From: an uncultured Veillonella sp.
GTDB lineage: Bacteria > Bacillota > Negativicutes > Veillonellales > Veillonellaceae
Direction: 5' to 3'
Assembly: GCF_937981445.1 (NCBI RefSeq)
Contig: NZ_CALJON010000059.1
Location: 1-14,515 of the forward strand
DNA length: 14,515 nt
How positions within the stretch are numbered: the stretch's first letter is position 1; every line of letters starts with the position of its first letter. The position numbers were made by a program, and so were the translations under genes. Positions 6,229 through 14,483 of the stretch are shown here, in pieces. The notes under the pieces are model-generated. The model had not been told where the DNA came from, searched no databases, and saw only the letters and a program-made list of their open reading frames with translations.

Positions 6229-7659
6229 CAAATCGTATATTTAGGGATACGAAAGTATATAGAGCGGATTGCAGCGTGCTTAGATGACATAGATATAGAA
6301 CATATAAGTAAGGATTTGTCCTTAGACTATTTGAAGCATTGGCAAGGGGATGAAGACCAAGCTAGTGTTGATTTCTTAGCATTATTGTTGCTAACATTGC
6401 ATATATTTTGGACATATATGAAAGAGCAGCAAAATATATTGACCTCTTATGAAGAGCGATTGCACATTCAAGTTCAATTTATTAATATGGAGACTGCTGT
6501 ACGCGGGCTTATTAGGGAGCTTATAGAATCAATGGAGCTCAATTTCTCCAATTTTGAAGAACTTAATTTTTTAAAAGGGGTAATTTTAAAATGGCCTATT
6601 TTAGAAATAGGTGAAGTGTATCATGGGTATGACTATTTTTCAGTACTTATGAATGAACCTCAGTCTTATACAACTTTAGAGATTCAGCCATATGTGATTT
6701 TTGAGGTACTGCAATATCATTACCATAAAGGCGATTATGACTATGTAGTAGAATTAGGTCAGTGGTTAATTACTCAATATGGGGCCGATAGTGCAGAGCA
6801 AACACTTAGGCCTACGCATAAAGATTACATTGTGATTTCTACAAAGTTGATACTGGGAACGATATATTTATATAAGTTTAAAACGAAGGCTTATTATGTA
6901 GAAGCACGAACTATTTTTGAATCTTTGCGAATTTGGGCGAAACCAATGCATATGCCGGAGATTATATATCAATTAGGCCATGCCTTAGAGCAGTGCGGTG
7001 ATGCAGAACCACATATATATTTGGCTCATTATGAAGAGGCCGCGCGCGAGGGCTATAGGGCAGGGATTTTAAAGACTGGTTCCATGTATCAAGATGTGGA
7101 GGCATTACAGGATTTAAAAAAAGCCCAGTTTTGGCTCACTAAAGCAGCTAAACAGGGCAGTCCAGCGGCTATGGGGCGGCTAGGTATTTTATATAGTAAT
7201 CCAAAGCTACCGTCCTATTTTAACGTACCCAAGGCGATAAACTGGGCAAAACAAGGATTATCAAAGGGTAATGAAGAATCGTTACTGGTTCTTATTAATA
7301 TTTTTGTATGGGGCTTGCAGGGAAGCATAAAGCCCGATTATAAGGCTGCTGTGGCGCTCTTAGAGCCACGAGCAGAGGGCCATAGTCTGCATCAGTTCTT
7401 ATTAGGCTATATGTATGTACAAGGAGGCTATGGACTATGTAAGGATATGGCAAAAGGCCTTCAATACTTGGAAGCCAGTGCTAAGGCGGGAAATGTGGAA
7501 GCTGCCTATGTGCTAGGCTCAACAGTTGTTAGCCTAAATATGATAGTGCCCAATTATGAAGTGGGATTATATTGGTTACGACAAGGGGCTGCCAAAGGGC
7601 ATAGATTAGCAAAAGAACAATTAATTGCTTTAGAAGCAACAATTAAGGACGGACCATAA
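6223..7659 (+). CDS. Sel1-like (TPR-type) repeat protein, first gene of the dynamin operon
   Basis: This is a 478-residue soluble, mostly helical protein. The first 250 or so residues match no domain I recognise and include a hydrophobic helix (SVDFLALLLLTLHIFW) that looks like a core helix rather than a clear membrane anchor. From about 255 to 473 there are Sel1-like repeats, recognisable by alternating A-x-x-x-LG and (W/Y)-x-x-x-A-A-x-x-G patterns such as AQFWLTKAAKQGSPAAMGRLG, LLGYMYVQGGYG and YWLRQGAAKGHRLAK. These repeats usually act as protein-protein interaction scaffolds. The ATG at 6223 is favoured over GTG at 6217 because the latter overlaps the ribosome binding site AAAGAGG. The stop codon directly abuts the ATG of the next gene, which is itself a GTPase-Sel1 fusion, so the two products are probably made together and may bind each other. 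Confidence 0.85.
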   Translation: MRQIVYLGIRKYIERIAACLDDIDIEHISKDLSLDYLKHWQGDEDQASVDFLALLLLTLHIFWTYMKEQQNILTSYEERLHIQVQFINMETAVRGLIRELIESMELNFSNFEELNFLKGVILKWPILEIGEVYHGYDYFSVLMNEPQSYTTLEIQPYVIFEVLQYHYHKGDYDYVVELGQWLITQYGADSAEQTLRPTHKDYIVISTKLILGTIYLYKFKTKAYYVEARTIFESLRIWAKPMHMPEIIYQLGHALEQCGDAEPHIYLAHYEEAAREGYRAGILKTGSMYQDVEALQDLKKAQFWLTKAAKQGSPAAMGRLGILYSNPKLPSYFNVPKAINWAKQGLSKGNEESLLVLINIFVWGLQGSIKPDYKAAVALLEPRAEGHSLHQFLLGYMYVQGGYGLCKDMAKGLQYLEASAKAGNVEAAYVLGSTVVSLNMIVPNYEVGLYWLRQGAAKGHRLAKEQLIALEATIKDGP

Positions 7660-10095
7660 ATGATGAAATACGAATTAAAAAACATTATGCATGCCGCCAT
7701 TGAGCAGTTACATGGCTTACAGGCTCAAATTGAAGCTGATAGGGAGATGCTTCAAGATGTATATGATGATTTTGAGTTAGATAAAGACATGGTAGTCGAT
7801 TTAGAGAGTTCTTTATTCTCCCCCTTACAAATTATGGTAATGGGTGCTTTTTCTACAGGTAAATCGTCCTTTATTAATGCCTTAATGGGAGCCAATTTGA
7901 CGGTAGTAGGCGCGTTGCCAACTACAGCAGTGATTAGTAAACTCGTATATGGTGAAACCAATCGTGTTATAGTCCATTTTAAAGATGGCTCTTGCTCTTT
8001 TTATGAGCCAGCGGATTTTCAAAAGCTGACTTCAGAACAAGAAGCGGCGTGGCGTGATCTTCATAAAACTATTGAATATGTTACTTATGAAGTGCCTTTG
8101 GAGCTGTTAAAAGCCATTAATATTATAGATAGTCCAGGCCTTGATGCTCTAAATGAATATCATTTGGCCGCTACGAAACATTTTATACAATATGCGGATA
8201 CGGTTCTTTGGGTTATTACTGCAGAAGCGCCTCTAACGAGTAAGGAATTGGCCTATATTGAGCAATTAGAAGGGCGCATGAAACCAGTAGTGATTGTCAA
8301 TAAAATAGACACGATTGATGAAGAGGAAGATAGTGTAGATGATATTATTGCAGATGTTAAGGGCAAATTAAAGCATCGAGTACAAGCAGTCCTACCCGTA
8401 TCGGCACGATTAGGCTTAGAAGGAAAATTAAGTAGCAATGCTTTGCTGTTACGGGAGAGCTTATTAGAAGACGTAGAAGCGTATATAGAAGGGAATATTA
8501 TTCCTCATACGTATGAGTACAAAATGGATAAGCTTATTAATACAATTAACTTTTTTATGCTTAATATAGAGGCGAGCCTGGCACCTTATGGGGAGGGCTC
8601 TAGTTTAGATCTTTCTATTTTAAGTCGAAGTACGAAGGCAAGCTGTGCCATTAATGTGACGCCTTATAGGCAATGGGGGATTCAGCTAGCAAGAACAGTA
8701 CAGAATTATTGTGAGGATACACTTCTTGAAGGACATGCCAGTGCCTATGGCTTTTTAGGTACTCTGTATCTTTTAGGCTATATATATAATCAAGATAAAA
8801 GTAGAGGGATTATGTATTTAGAATATAGTGCCATGAATCAAAATATTTCAGCCCAAGGGGTACTATTATATTATTATAGTATGGTATTTTTTGAAGAACT
8901 TATGCATGGTGATATGTCGACGGCCTTAAGCTATCCTGATTTTACAATGGGTGATTTTGAATCGTATCATAAAATGATGTATTGGGTCGATTTAATTAAT
9001 AAACTAGACCTAAGAAATGCTGATGCTATGACTAAGAACATGATTTCCTTTGCTCATAGTATAACAGCCTTAGTTATGACACTAAAAAGTTCGGCTAATG
9101 GTGCAGATTCTACAATACAAGAGGAAGAGGGCGCTCGTTTGAGGAAGCTTTTGAGCCAAGATGAATCAGCCGGTATATATGACACCTTGCACATATTAGC
9201 TCATTTATATGCGGAGGGGATTGGTGGTCCTGTAAATTTAAAGGAAGCAGAGCGACTTTACCAGTTAGGCAGTGACCATAATCAGGGGGATGCGATGCTC
9301 GGCATGGCTCAATATTATGCAAAACATGGCGACCCAGCTCACAGTGAGACTATTTTAGCTTGGTTTAAAGCGGCTGCCCAGCATGGTAAGGATGAAGCAC
9401 TTACTGAGATTGTGAATAACTACTTTGCTGAAGATTGTCCTCTTACTTGCCATATAAGTCATGTTTTTGAGGCGTTGCACATGTTAGTCCATAAAGGTGA
9501 TTCAACAGCGGAAGATATGTTATTAGACCTCTATGCAGATGGTATTGAAGGGGTAGTACCTAATCAGGACGATGCCTTAGAAGCACTGTGTTGGCAGATT
9601 ATGGACCATAATCCTAAAGCTTTATTTTATTATGGCCTATTACAAAAAATTAAACGGCACCAGGATCTAGCCTTAGAGTATGTAGAAAAAGCGTCTGCTA
9701 AGGGGCATGAGGAAGCAAAGATAGTTTTGGCGAAATGGATGTATGCGGATGAATCGGCCTTAGAGCGACCTGAGTATATGTGGCATTTAATTTCTCTACT
9801 CCGTGATATTTGTGATGTGCCAGATATACAGTATTTAATTGGTTCTTTATTTGTTAAGCAGCGGCCGTATATTCAACAAGATTATAGGAAAGTAAAATAT
9901 TGGTTAGAAAAAGCAGCTCATAACAAGGTGGCGGACGCCTGTTATACATTGAGTGTAGCTTATAATAATGGAGATTGGGACTTTCCGGTGGATTATAATA
10001 AAGCTTTACTATATATAGAAAAAGCTATTGAATTGGGCTATGTTGATGAGACTAATGAATTAAAAGTTATAAAAAATAATATACGGAACAAATAG
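7660..10095 (+). CDS. Dynamin-family GTPase fused to Sel1-like repeats
   Basis: This 811-residue protein has two parts. Residues about 50-285 are a dynamin-type GTPase with all G motifs: G1 GAFSTGKS (62-69), G2 threonine in PTTA (87-90), G3 DSPG (157-160), G4 NKID (214-217) and a G5-like SAR (248-250). An acidic stretch follows G4. From about 340 to 800 the protein is built of Sel1/TPR-like helical repeats, for example HILAHLYAEGIGG (511-523), AWFKAAAQHGKDEA (567-580), LEYVEKASAKGHEEAK (672-687) and YWLEKAAHNKVADACYTL (747-764). It lacks the glycine-rich hydrophobic segment seen in the two GTPases downstream, so it probably does not insert into membranes itself. The start is ATG 7660, with ATG 7663 as an alternative; AAGGA lies at 7645-7649. 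It abuts the previous stop codon, which suggests translational coupling. A scaffold or regulator role for the other two dynamins is inferred. Confidence 0.88.
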   Translation: MMKYELKNIMHAAIEQLHGLQAQIEADREMLQDVYDDFELDKDMVVDLESSLFSPLQIMVMGAFSTGKSSFINALMGANLTVVGALPTTAVISKLVYGETNRVIVHFKDGSCSFYEPADFQKLTSEQEAAWRDLHKTIEYVTYEVPLELLKAINIIDSPGLDALNEYHLAATKHFIQYADTVLWVITAEAPLTSKELAYIEQLEGRMKPVVIVNKIDTIDEEEDSVDDIIADVKGKLKHRVQAVLPVSARLGLEGKLSSNALLLRESLLEDVEAYIEGNIIPHTYEYKMDKLINTINFFMLNIEASLAPYGEGSSLDLSILSRSTKASCAINVTPYRQWGIQLARTVQNYCEDTLLEGHASAYGFLGTLYLLGYIYNQDKSRGIMYLEYSAMNQNISAQGVLLYYYSMVFFEELMHGDMSTALSYPDFTMGDFESYHKMMYWVDLINKLDLRNADAMTKNMISFAHSITALVMTLKSSANGADSTIQEEEGARLRKLLSQDESAGIYDTLHILAHLYAEGIGGPVNLKEAERLYQLGSDHNQGDAMLGMAQYYAKHGDPAHSETILAWFKAAAQHGKDEALTEIVNNYFAEDCPLTCHISHVFEALHMLVHKGDSTAEDMLLDLYADGIEGVVPNQDDALEALCWQIMDHNPKALFYYGLLQKIKRHQDLALEYVEKASAKGHEEAKIVLAKWMYADESALERPEYMWHLISLLRDICDVPDIQYLIGSLFVKQRPYIQQDYRKVKYWLEKAAHNKVADACYTLSVAYNNGDWDFPVDYNKALLYIEKAIELGYVDETNELKVIKNNIRNK

Positions 10096-10141
10096 TTCTG
10101 AATTCATGCAATATAGCAGCCTTTAAGGCGAAGGGAGCATA

Positions 10142-12061
10142 ATGAATTTTTATCAGTATAGTCAAAAGCGTGGCGCTATGATTCAGCATTTGAAGGAATT
10201 GCAGCACATGAACAAAACGCTAGCTAATGCCTCAGTGGACGTGCAAATAACTAATGCCTTGCAGTATATTAATAATGATACCTTTAGTGTAGTTGTGGTG
10301 GGGCGTTTTTCTCGTGGTAAATCAACCTTTATTAATGCCTTGTTAGGGCGCAGAATATTACCAACTAGCAAGAAGCCGACTACCGCAGTTATTAGTAAAA
10401 TTACATATGCCGAAGAACCTCGCTGCCTGATTCACTATAAAAATGGTCAACAAGAGGTGGTGAATGAGGACGCATTCTTTGCTATAAAGGCGCTTAAATT
10501 TTGTGATAGTACGTCTTCTAAAGAGGACGTGGCGGAAACTGTAAAAGAGCAGGACGCTATCAATAGCATTGATTTTGTGGAAGTGGGGTATCCTTTAGAA
10601 TTTTGTAAAAATACCGTGGAATTGGTGGATACGCCCGGCACAGATGATTTGAATCAAGCGCGTATAGATATTACCTATAAATATTTGAATCAAGCTGATG
10701 CGGTCATTTTACTTTTAGCTGCAGACCAAGCCCTCTCTATTGGAGAAGTAGAGTTCTTAGAGGAACATATTTTAAAACAAAATATTAAGGATATATTTTA
10801 TATTATTAATAGAAAAGATACCCTTAATGGCCCTGATGAAGAAAAACGCGTGGTGCAGTTTGTGAGTCATAATTTAGGAAATATTCTAAAGGTCGAGTCT
10901 AGCGAAGTACATCCTTATTTAGTGTCTAGCTATCAAGCCTTACTATGTAGGCGTCAGGCTAATGGTGAGAGTTTATCGAGCAAACAACAAATGCAGCTTC
11001 CTGATAATTTTGAATTTACCGGTTTTGCTGATTTTGAAAGGTCTTTGCAGGGGTATTTAAGTGAAGAAAAAGGGCGTCGTCGCCTAGCTTTGTATGGCCG
11101 TAAAACAATCCGAATTATTGATGAATTGATAGAGGATATTACGTCCCGTTTGGCTTTATTGGCTCATTCTACTGATGAAATCAAAGCTGTTGTAAGTAAA
11201 TTAGAAGAAAAGAAGCAACGCATTGTGAGTCAAACTGATGCGGTATTAGGACGTCTGCAAGTAAATTTACAATGCCAGCAAGGGGCCTTGCGCGATATTT
11301 GTAGAATCGGTCTTCAAAGAATTTCAACCCAAGCTAGAGAATTAGTACAGGCCTATGACGGCGATGTTACGGATGGGGCAATCAATCAAATTGTACAGGC
11401 GCAATTAGGCAAGGGACAACATCAGCTAGTGCAAGAGCTGCATAGTTTTATTTCTCAGGTGGTAGATTTAGAATATGCTATGGCCACTGATGATTTGCAA
11501 GCTGTGTGGGCCGATTTTGATTATGCCTATAGTCATTTAATGCCTCAGGACTTAGGGAAAGAATTTAATTTGAAACACATGCTTAACATAGATAGTTTAG
11601 ATGCTATTGGACAGGCCAGCATGACGCGTGCGGACGATCGGGATGGTGCTATTAATTTAGGCGCCACTGTGGGCGGCATTGTAGTGGCCATTGCGACGGG
11701 AAGTTTTATTCCGGTGGCGTTAGGTCTAGGCTTAGCGGCACTGCTGGAAAGCTCCAGTGATGGCCGGGATAAACAAGCTAAAGCGCTTATATGTGATGAG
11801 ATTAATGGGCAGGTAGATTCTATCCAGGAATCACTGCAAAAGAGTGTATTAACTGCGTATGAGCATATTGGTATGGATATTATTGAATCCCTGCGATTAG
11901 GCGTGGCACGGCGGATGCAGCATATGGAGGAGCAATTGGCTGATTCATTGCGTCTAAAGGCTAAACAGGAGGAATTAGCTACATTACAGCGTAAAGAATA
12001 TGGAGCTTTTATAGAAGAGCTTCAAAATAGAAAGGCAGACTTGGCCCAGTTGATGTTGTAA
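10142..12061 (+). CDS. Dynamin-like GTPase with C-terminal hydrophobic segment
   Basis: This 639-residue protein has the layout of a bacterial dynamin-like protein. The GTPase domain (about 45-290) carries G1 GRFSRGKS (54-61), G2 in PTTA (79-82), G3 DTPG (163-166) and a G4 reading NRKD (223-226) in place of the usual NKxD. Long helices follow (about 320-490) that would form the neck and trunk, with coiled-coil character near 345-400. A glycine-rich hydrophobic stretch (about 504-535) is typical of the membrane-inserting paddle. A charged C-terminal helical bundle (about 545-639) completes the protein. The family binds GTP, assembles on membranes and remodels or fuses them. AAGGGAG (10131-10137) lies close ahead of the ATG at 10142. 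The gene is 46 nt after the GTPase-Sel1 fusion with no terminator between. Its unusual G4 may alter nucleotide selectivity or turnover. Confidence 0.9.
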   Translation: MNFYQYSQKRGAMIQHLKELQHMNKTLANASVDVQITNALQYINNDTFSVVVVGRFSRGKSTFINALLGRRILPTSKKPTTAVISKITYAEEPRCLIHYKNGQQEVVNEDAFFAIKALKFCDSTSSKEDVAETVKEQDAINSIDFVEVGYPLEFCKNTVELVDTPGTDDLNQARIDITYKYLNQADAVILLLAADQALSIGEVEFLEEHILKQNIKDIFYIINRKDTLNGPDEEKRVVQFVSHNLGNILKVESSEVHPYLVSSYQALLCRRQANGESLSSKQQMQLPDNFEFTGFADFERSLQGYLSEEKGRRRLALYGRKTIRIIDELIEDITSRLALLAHSTDEIKAVVSKLEEKKQRIVSQTDAVLGRLQVNLQCQQGALRDICRIGLQRISTQARELVQAYDGDVTDGAINQIVQAQLGKGQHQLVQELHSFISQVVDLEYAMATDDLQAVWADFDYAYSHLMPQDLGKEFNLKHMLNIDSLDAIGQASMTRADDRDGAINLGATVGGIVVAIATGSFIPVALGLGLAALLESSSDGRDKQAKALICDEINGQVDSIQESLQKSVLTAYEHIGMDIIESLRLGVARRMQHMEEQLADSLRLKAKQEELATLQRKEYGAFIEELQNRKADLAQLML

Positions 12062-12188
12062 AGTGGAGTGCAGTGTAGAGCATTCAAGATAAAAGACAAA
12101 AATAAAAGACAAAAGACAAAAGACAAAAGACACTTGTTTTGATTATACAGGCAATGGATAAGGGGATAGATAAAAGGAGGTGGCAGGT
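12062..12188 (+). promoter_or_regulatory. Intergenic control region with possible internal promoter
   Basis: This is the largest gap in the operon (127 nt) and has no terminator-like hairpin. It holds the AAAAGAC tandem repeats, then TATACA (12144-12149), a 4/6 match to a -10 sequence. AAGACA inside the repeat (12120-12125) lies 18 nt upstream of it and matches four of six -35 bases. If this weak promoter is real, its -35 is supplied by the repeat itself. The very strong ribosome binding site AAAGGAGG (12173-12180) ends the region. Confidence 0.35.
12091..12131 (+). repeat. Heptanucleotide AAAAGAC tandem repeat
   Basis: Four perfect head-to-tail copies of AAAAGAC occupy 12104-12110, 12111-12117, 12118-12124 and 12125-12131. 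A fifth copy at 12091-12097 is separated by six nt. The tract is non-coding, 42 nt ahead of the ribosome binding site of the third GTPase gene. Short perfect tandem repeats like this are prone to slippage during replication. Confidence 0.95.
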
Positions 12189-13982
12189 ATGGTAGAGTTA
12201 CGCCATATGCTTGCTATGTTGAAAGAATTGCCGTACGTAGCAGGTCATAAGCATATATTAGGAGACGTAGAGGCGTTGGAACGGGCTATGGAAAAGGATT
12301 TTTTCCGCGTGGTCGTATTGGGCGAGTTTAAGCGCGGTAAATCAACTTTTATTAATGCCCTTTTAGGAGAAGATATTTTGCCCACTGATGTGTTACCTGA
12401 AACGGCTATTATTACTAATCTTTTATATGCTACAGAACCACGCTTACAAGTGGTGTATAAAAATAAAACCATAGAAGAAAAGCCTTTAACTGCTGAGGCA
12501 ATGGCGCAATTTTCAGCGCAAGCAGATACACAGTATACAGACACTATTGACTATATTAAAGTGGGCTATCCATTAGACTTATTAAAACCTAAAATTTGTT
12601 TAGTAGATACGCCTGGCGTAGCTGATTTAGAGGAAAGTCGTTCGGATATTACCTATGGATATTTGCCGAGGGCTAATGGGGTTATTTTTTTGCTAGATGC
12701 TAATACACCATTTACGAAGACTGAAAAAGACTTTATAGAACAGCATATATTACCATTGGGTATTTCAGAGATTATATTCATTGTGAATAAATATGACCAT
12801 GTGGATGAAGAGGAAGATGAAGATTTCTTAGATGATTTACAGGCACGCATTACTCAGGCATTTATTGCAGACGATGGTACGGCCTTACTTAAAGACATTA
12901 AGTTATTCCCTGCTTCTGCATTGATGGCGCGGCGTGGTCAATTGCAGCATAATGAGGCTTTATTGGAAGAGTCAGGCATTCCTGTTATTGCAGAGGCATT
13001 GCGGTCCATGCTAGGCGTTAGCAGTTTAGAACAAAAGAAGACTACCTATTATACTAAGGCTATGACGCGTCTTGTGGAGCGGATTATACGTGATGTGGAG
13101 CGCACATTACAATTAGGCGAGAGTTCGTTAACTGAGTTGCAGGCTACGGGCAGTCGCCTTGATGCCTTGATGGCACATCATAAAGAGCTAGAGTCAAAAA
13201 TTTTTACTTATATTAATCAGTCTACCGCAGTATTTAATGCATTGATTCATAAATCCTTAGATACATTTAAAGAGGAGCTTACTGAACTTGTTGTGGATAT
13301 GGTAACTGATTATGAAGGGGAAGACTTTAAGAAAATTGTGGAAGAAAAGATACCGCGCATTGTAAGGAAGCAAATTGAACAATGGCTAGTAAATTATGGG
13401 CCCCAGCTTAAGCTTTTATTAAAACAGTTAGAGCAAGAGTTAAGTAATGGCTTAGCACGACATTTTAATAGGACTGTACAACTCCCCACCGGGCGTGCTA
13501 GGGAGCTTAATTATAGTAAACAACTCATACAATTAGAGGTGTCTGATTTATCTAATACGAAAATGTGGGCCGCCGGTGTAGCGGCTATAGGCGGGATGGG
13601 CCTCATTTCCGTACTGGGGTCCACTATGATGCCTTTACTTGGCGCCGTGGTGATTCCTTTTATAGTAAAAGACCGTATGAAGGATGCCTTGAAGGAGGCT
13701 AAGAGCCAGGTCTTACCACAACTTAAAGCTCATATGGAGCAGATATTTGTTCAATTAGAAGCAGAAATACATCAGTATGTGGATTTACAATGTAAAGAAA
13801 TAGGGGCGCGCACAGAGACTTCGTATTTTGAAATCCTGGGGGATCTTAAAAAGAAAGTTGATTCGCTGTTAGACCAAAAGGAAAAAGAACGGTTGACCAT
13901 TGAAGGGCAAATGCTGGACATTAAAGGGGATAAAAAAGTATTGCAATCCTATATGGAGGTGTTGGCTACTAAGGGTGTGTAA
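12189..13982 (+). CDS. Second dynamin-like GTPase with C-terminal hydrophobic segment
   Basis: This 597-residue bacterial dynamin-like protein has a GTPase domain (about 35-275) with G1 GEFKRGKS (45-52), G2 threonine near 73 (PETAI), G3 DTPG (140-143) and a canonical G4 NKYD (200-203). An acidic run of Glu and Asp follows G4, as in the fusion GTPase. Helical trunk segments (about 285-455) are followed by a glycine- and alanine-rich hydrophobic stretch (about 461-492), the expected membrane paddle. A charged coiled-coil C-terminus (about 497-597) ends the protein. The ATG at 12189 is preferred, because the in-frame GTG at 12180 overlaps the strong ribosome binding site AAAGGAGG (12173-12180). 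It shares its layout and the GKSTFINALLG block with the preceding gene, so the two are probably paralogous partners that co-assemble; this is inferred from known paired bacterial dynamins. Confidence 0.9.
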   Translation: MVELRHMLAMLKELPYVAGHKHILGDVEALERAMEKDFFRVVVLGEFKRGKSTFINALLGEDILPTDVLPETAIITNLLYATEPRLQVVYKNKTIEEKPLTAEAMAQFSAQADTQYTDTIDYIKVGYPLDLLKPKICLVDTPGVADLEESRSDITYGYLPRANGVIFLLDANTPFTKTEKDFIEQHILPLGISEIIFIVNKYDHVDEEEDEDFLDDLQARITQAFIADDGTALLKDIKLFPASALMARRGQLQHNEALLEESGIPVIAEALRSMLGVSSLEQKKTTYYTKAMTRLVERIIRDVERTLQLGESSLTELQATGSRLDALMAHHKELESKIFTYINQSTAVFNALIHKSLDTFKEELTELVVDMVTDYEGEDFKKIVEEKIPRIVRKQIEQWLVNYGPQLKLLLKQLEQELSNGLARHFNRTVQLPTGRARELNYSKQLIQLEVSDLSNTKMWAAGVAAIGGMGLISVLGSTMMPLLGAVVIPFIVKDRMKDALKEAKSQVLPQLKAHMEQIFVQLEAEIHQYVDLQCKEIGARTETSYFEILGDLKKKVDSLLDQKEKERLTIEGQMLDIKGDKKVLQSYMEVLATKGV

Positions 13983-14018
13983 AAAGATAGGTTATAGAGT
14001 TTGGGAAGGAGTGATACT

Positions 14019-14483
14019 ATGGATATGTTTGATACTTATGATGCATTAGATGGCCTACATGAAGATGGTCTGTATTCGTCCATTCCTACGGGCACGGGCT
14101 TACATACGATAATGCATGGTGGCACCATTGTAGATACACTGACACAGCTTGGCACAGAGGTCGGTGATTTTGTTATGCCTAATGTGGATGGCGGCTTTGA
14201 TGTATATGAGGAGGGGCTTTTAGCGGCTCATACGAAGCCGAATGTGTTTGGTGGCACTGAGGTATATGATGATGCCATGAGTCTTGACCATTTTAGTATG
14301 CCCAATATGGACGGTGGTGTTGATTTTTACGATACTACTATGGACCATTTAGGTCATACTATGGATAATGTATTTGGAGGCAGTGATTTAATCATTGATT
14401 CAGGCAATGTAAGTGACTTATTAGACATGCAAGATCCATTGCGCCATGCTGGGTCATTAAAGTTACCGACTTTTAAACTATAA
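14019..14483 (+). CDS. Small acidic protein with PNxxGGxDxY repeats
   Basis: This 154-residue protein is rich in Asp, Gly and Met, with no signal peptide or membrane helix. From about residue 54 it has four repeats of 20-21 residues headed PNVDGGFDVY (54), PNVFGGTEVY (74), PNMDGGVDFY (95) and DNVFGGSDLI (116). The third residue after PN alternates Asp, Phe, Asp, Phe, so the larger unit is about 41 residues. I do not know a function. From memory, proteins with repeated PNxFGGxxYYD motifs occur in other bacteria, also uncharacterised. AAGGAG (14006-14011) lies 7 nt ahead of ATG 14019; the TTG at 14001 would contain that site. It lies 36 nt after the last GTPase gene and is almost certainly part of the operon. 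An adaptor or a substrate of the dynamins is a guess from position alone. Confidence 0.8.
   Translation: MDMFDTYDALDGLHEDGLYSSIPTGTGLHTIMHGGTIVDTLTQLGTEVGDFVMPNVDGGFDVYEEGLLAAHTKPNVFGGTEVYDDAMSLDHFSMPNMDGGVDFYDTTMDHLGHTMDNVFGGSDLIIDSGNVSDLLDMQDPLRHAGSLKLPTFKL
14178..14426 (+). repeat. In-gene repeats encoding PNxxGG units
   Basis: Four units of 60-63 nt start at 14178, 14238, 14301 and 14364. The first bases of each are similar (CCTAATGTGGATGG, CCGAATGTGTTTGG, CCCAATATGGACGG, GATAATGTATTTGG). The third-position differences show that the repeats are old and kept at the protein level rather than recently duplicated. Confidence 0.75.

Noticed and set aside
6223..14483. Whole operon as part of a prophage or integrative element
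   Set aside because: No integrase, transposase, tRNA target, terminal repeats or phage structural genes are visible in the window.
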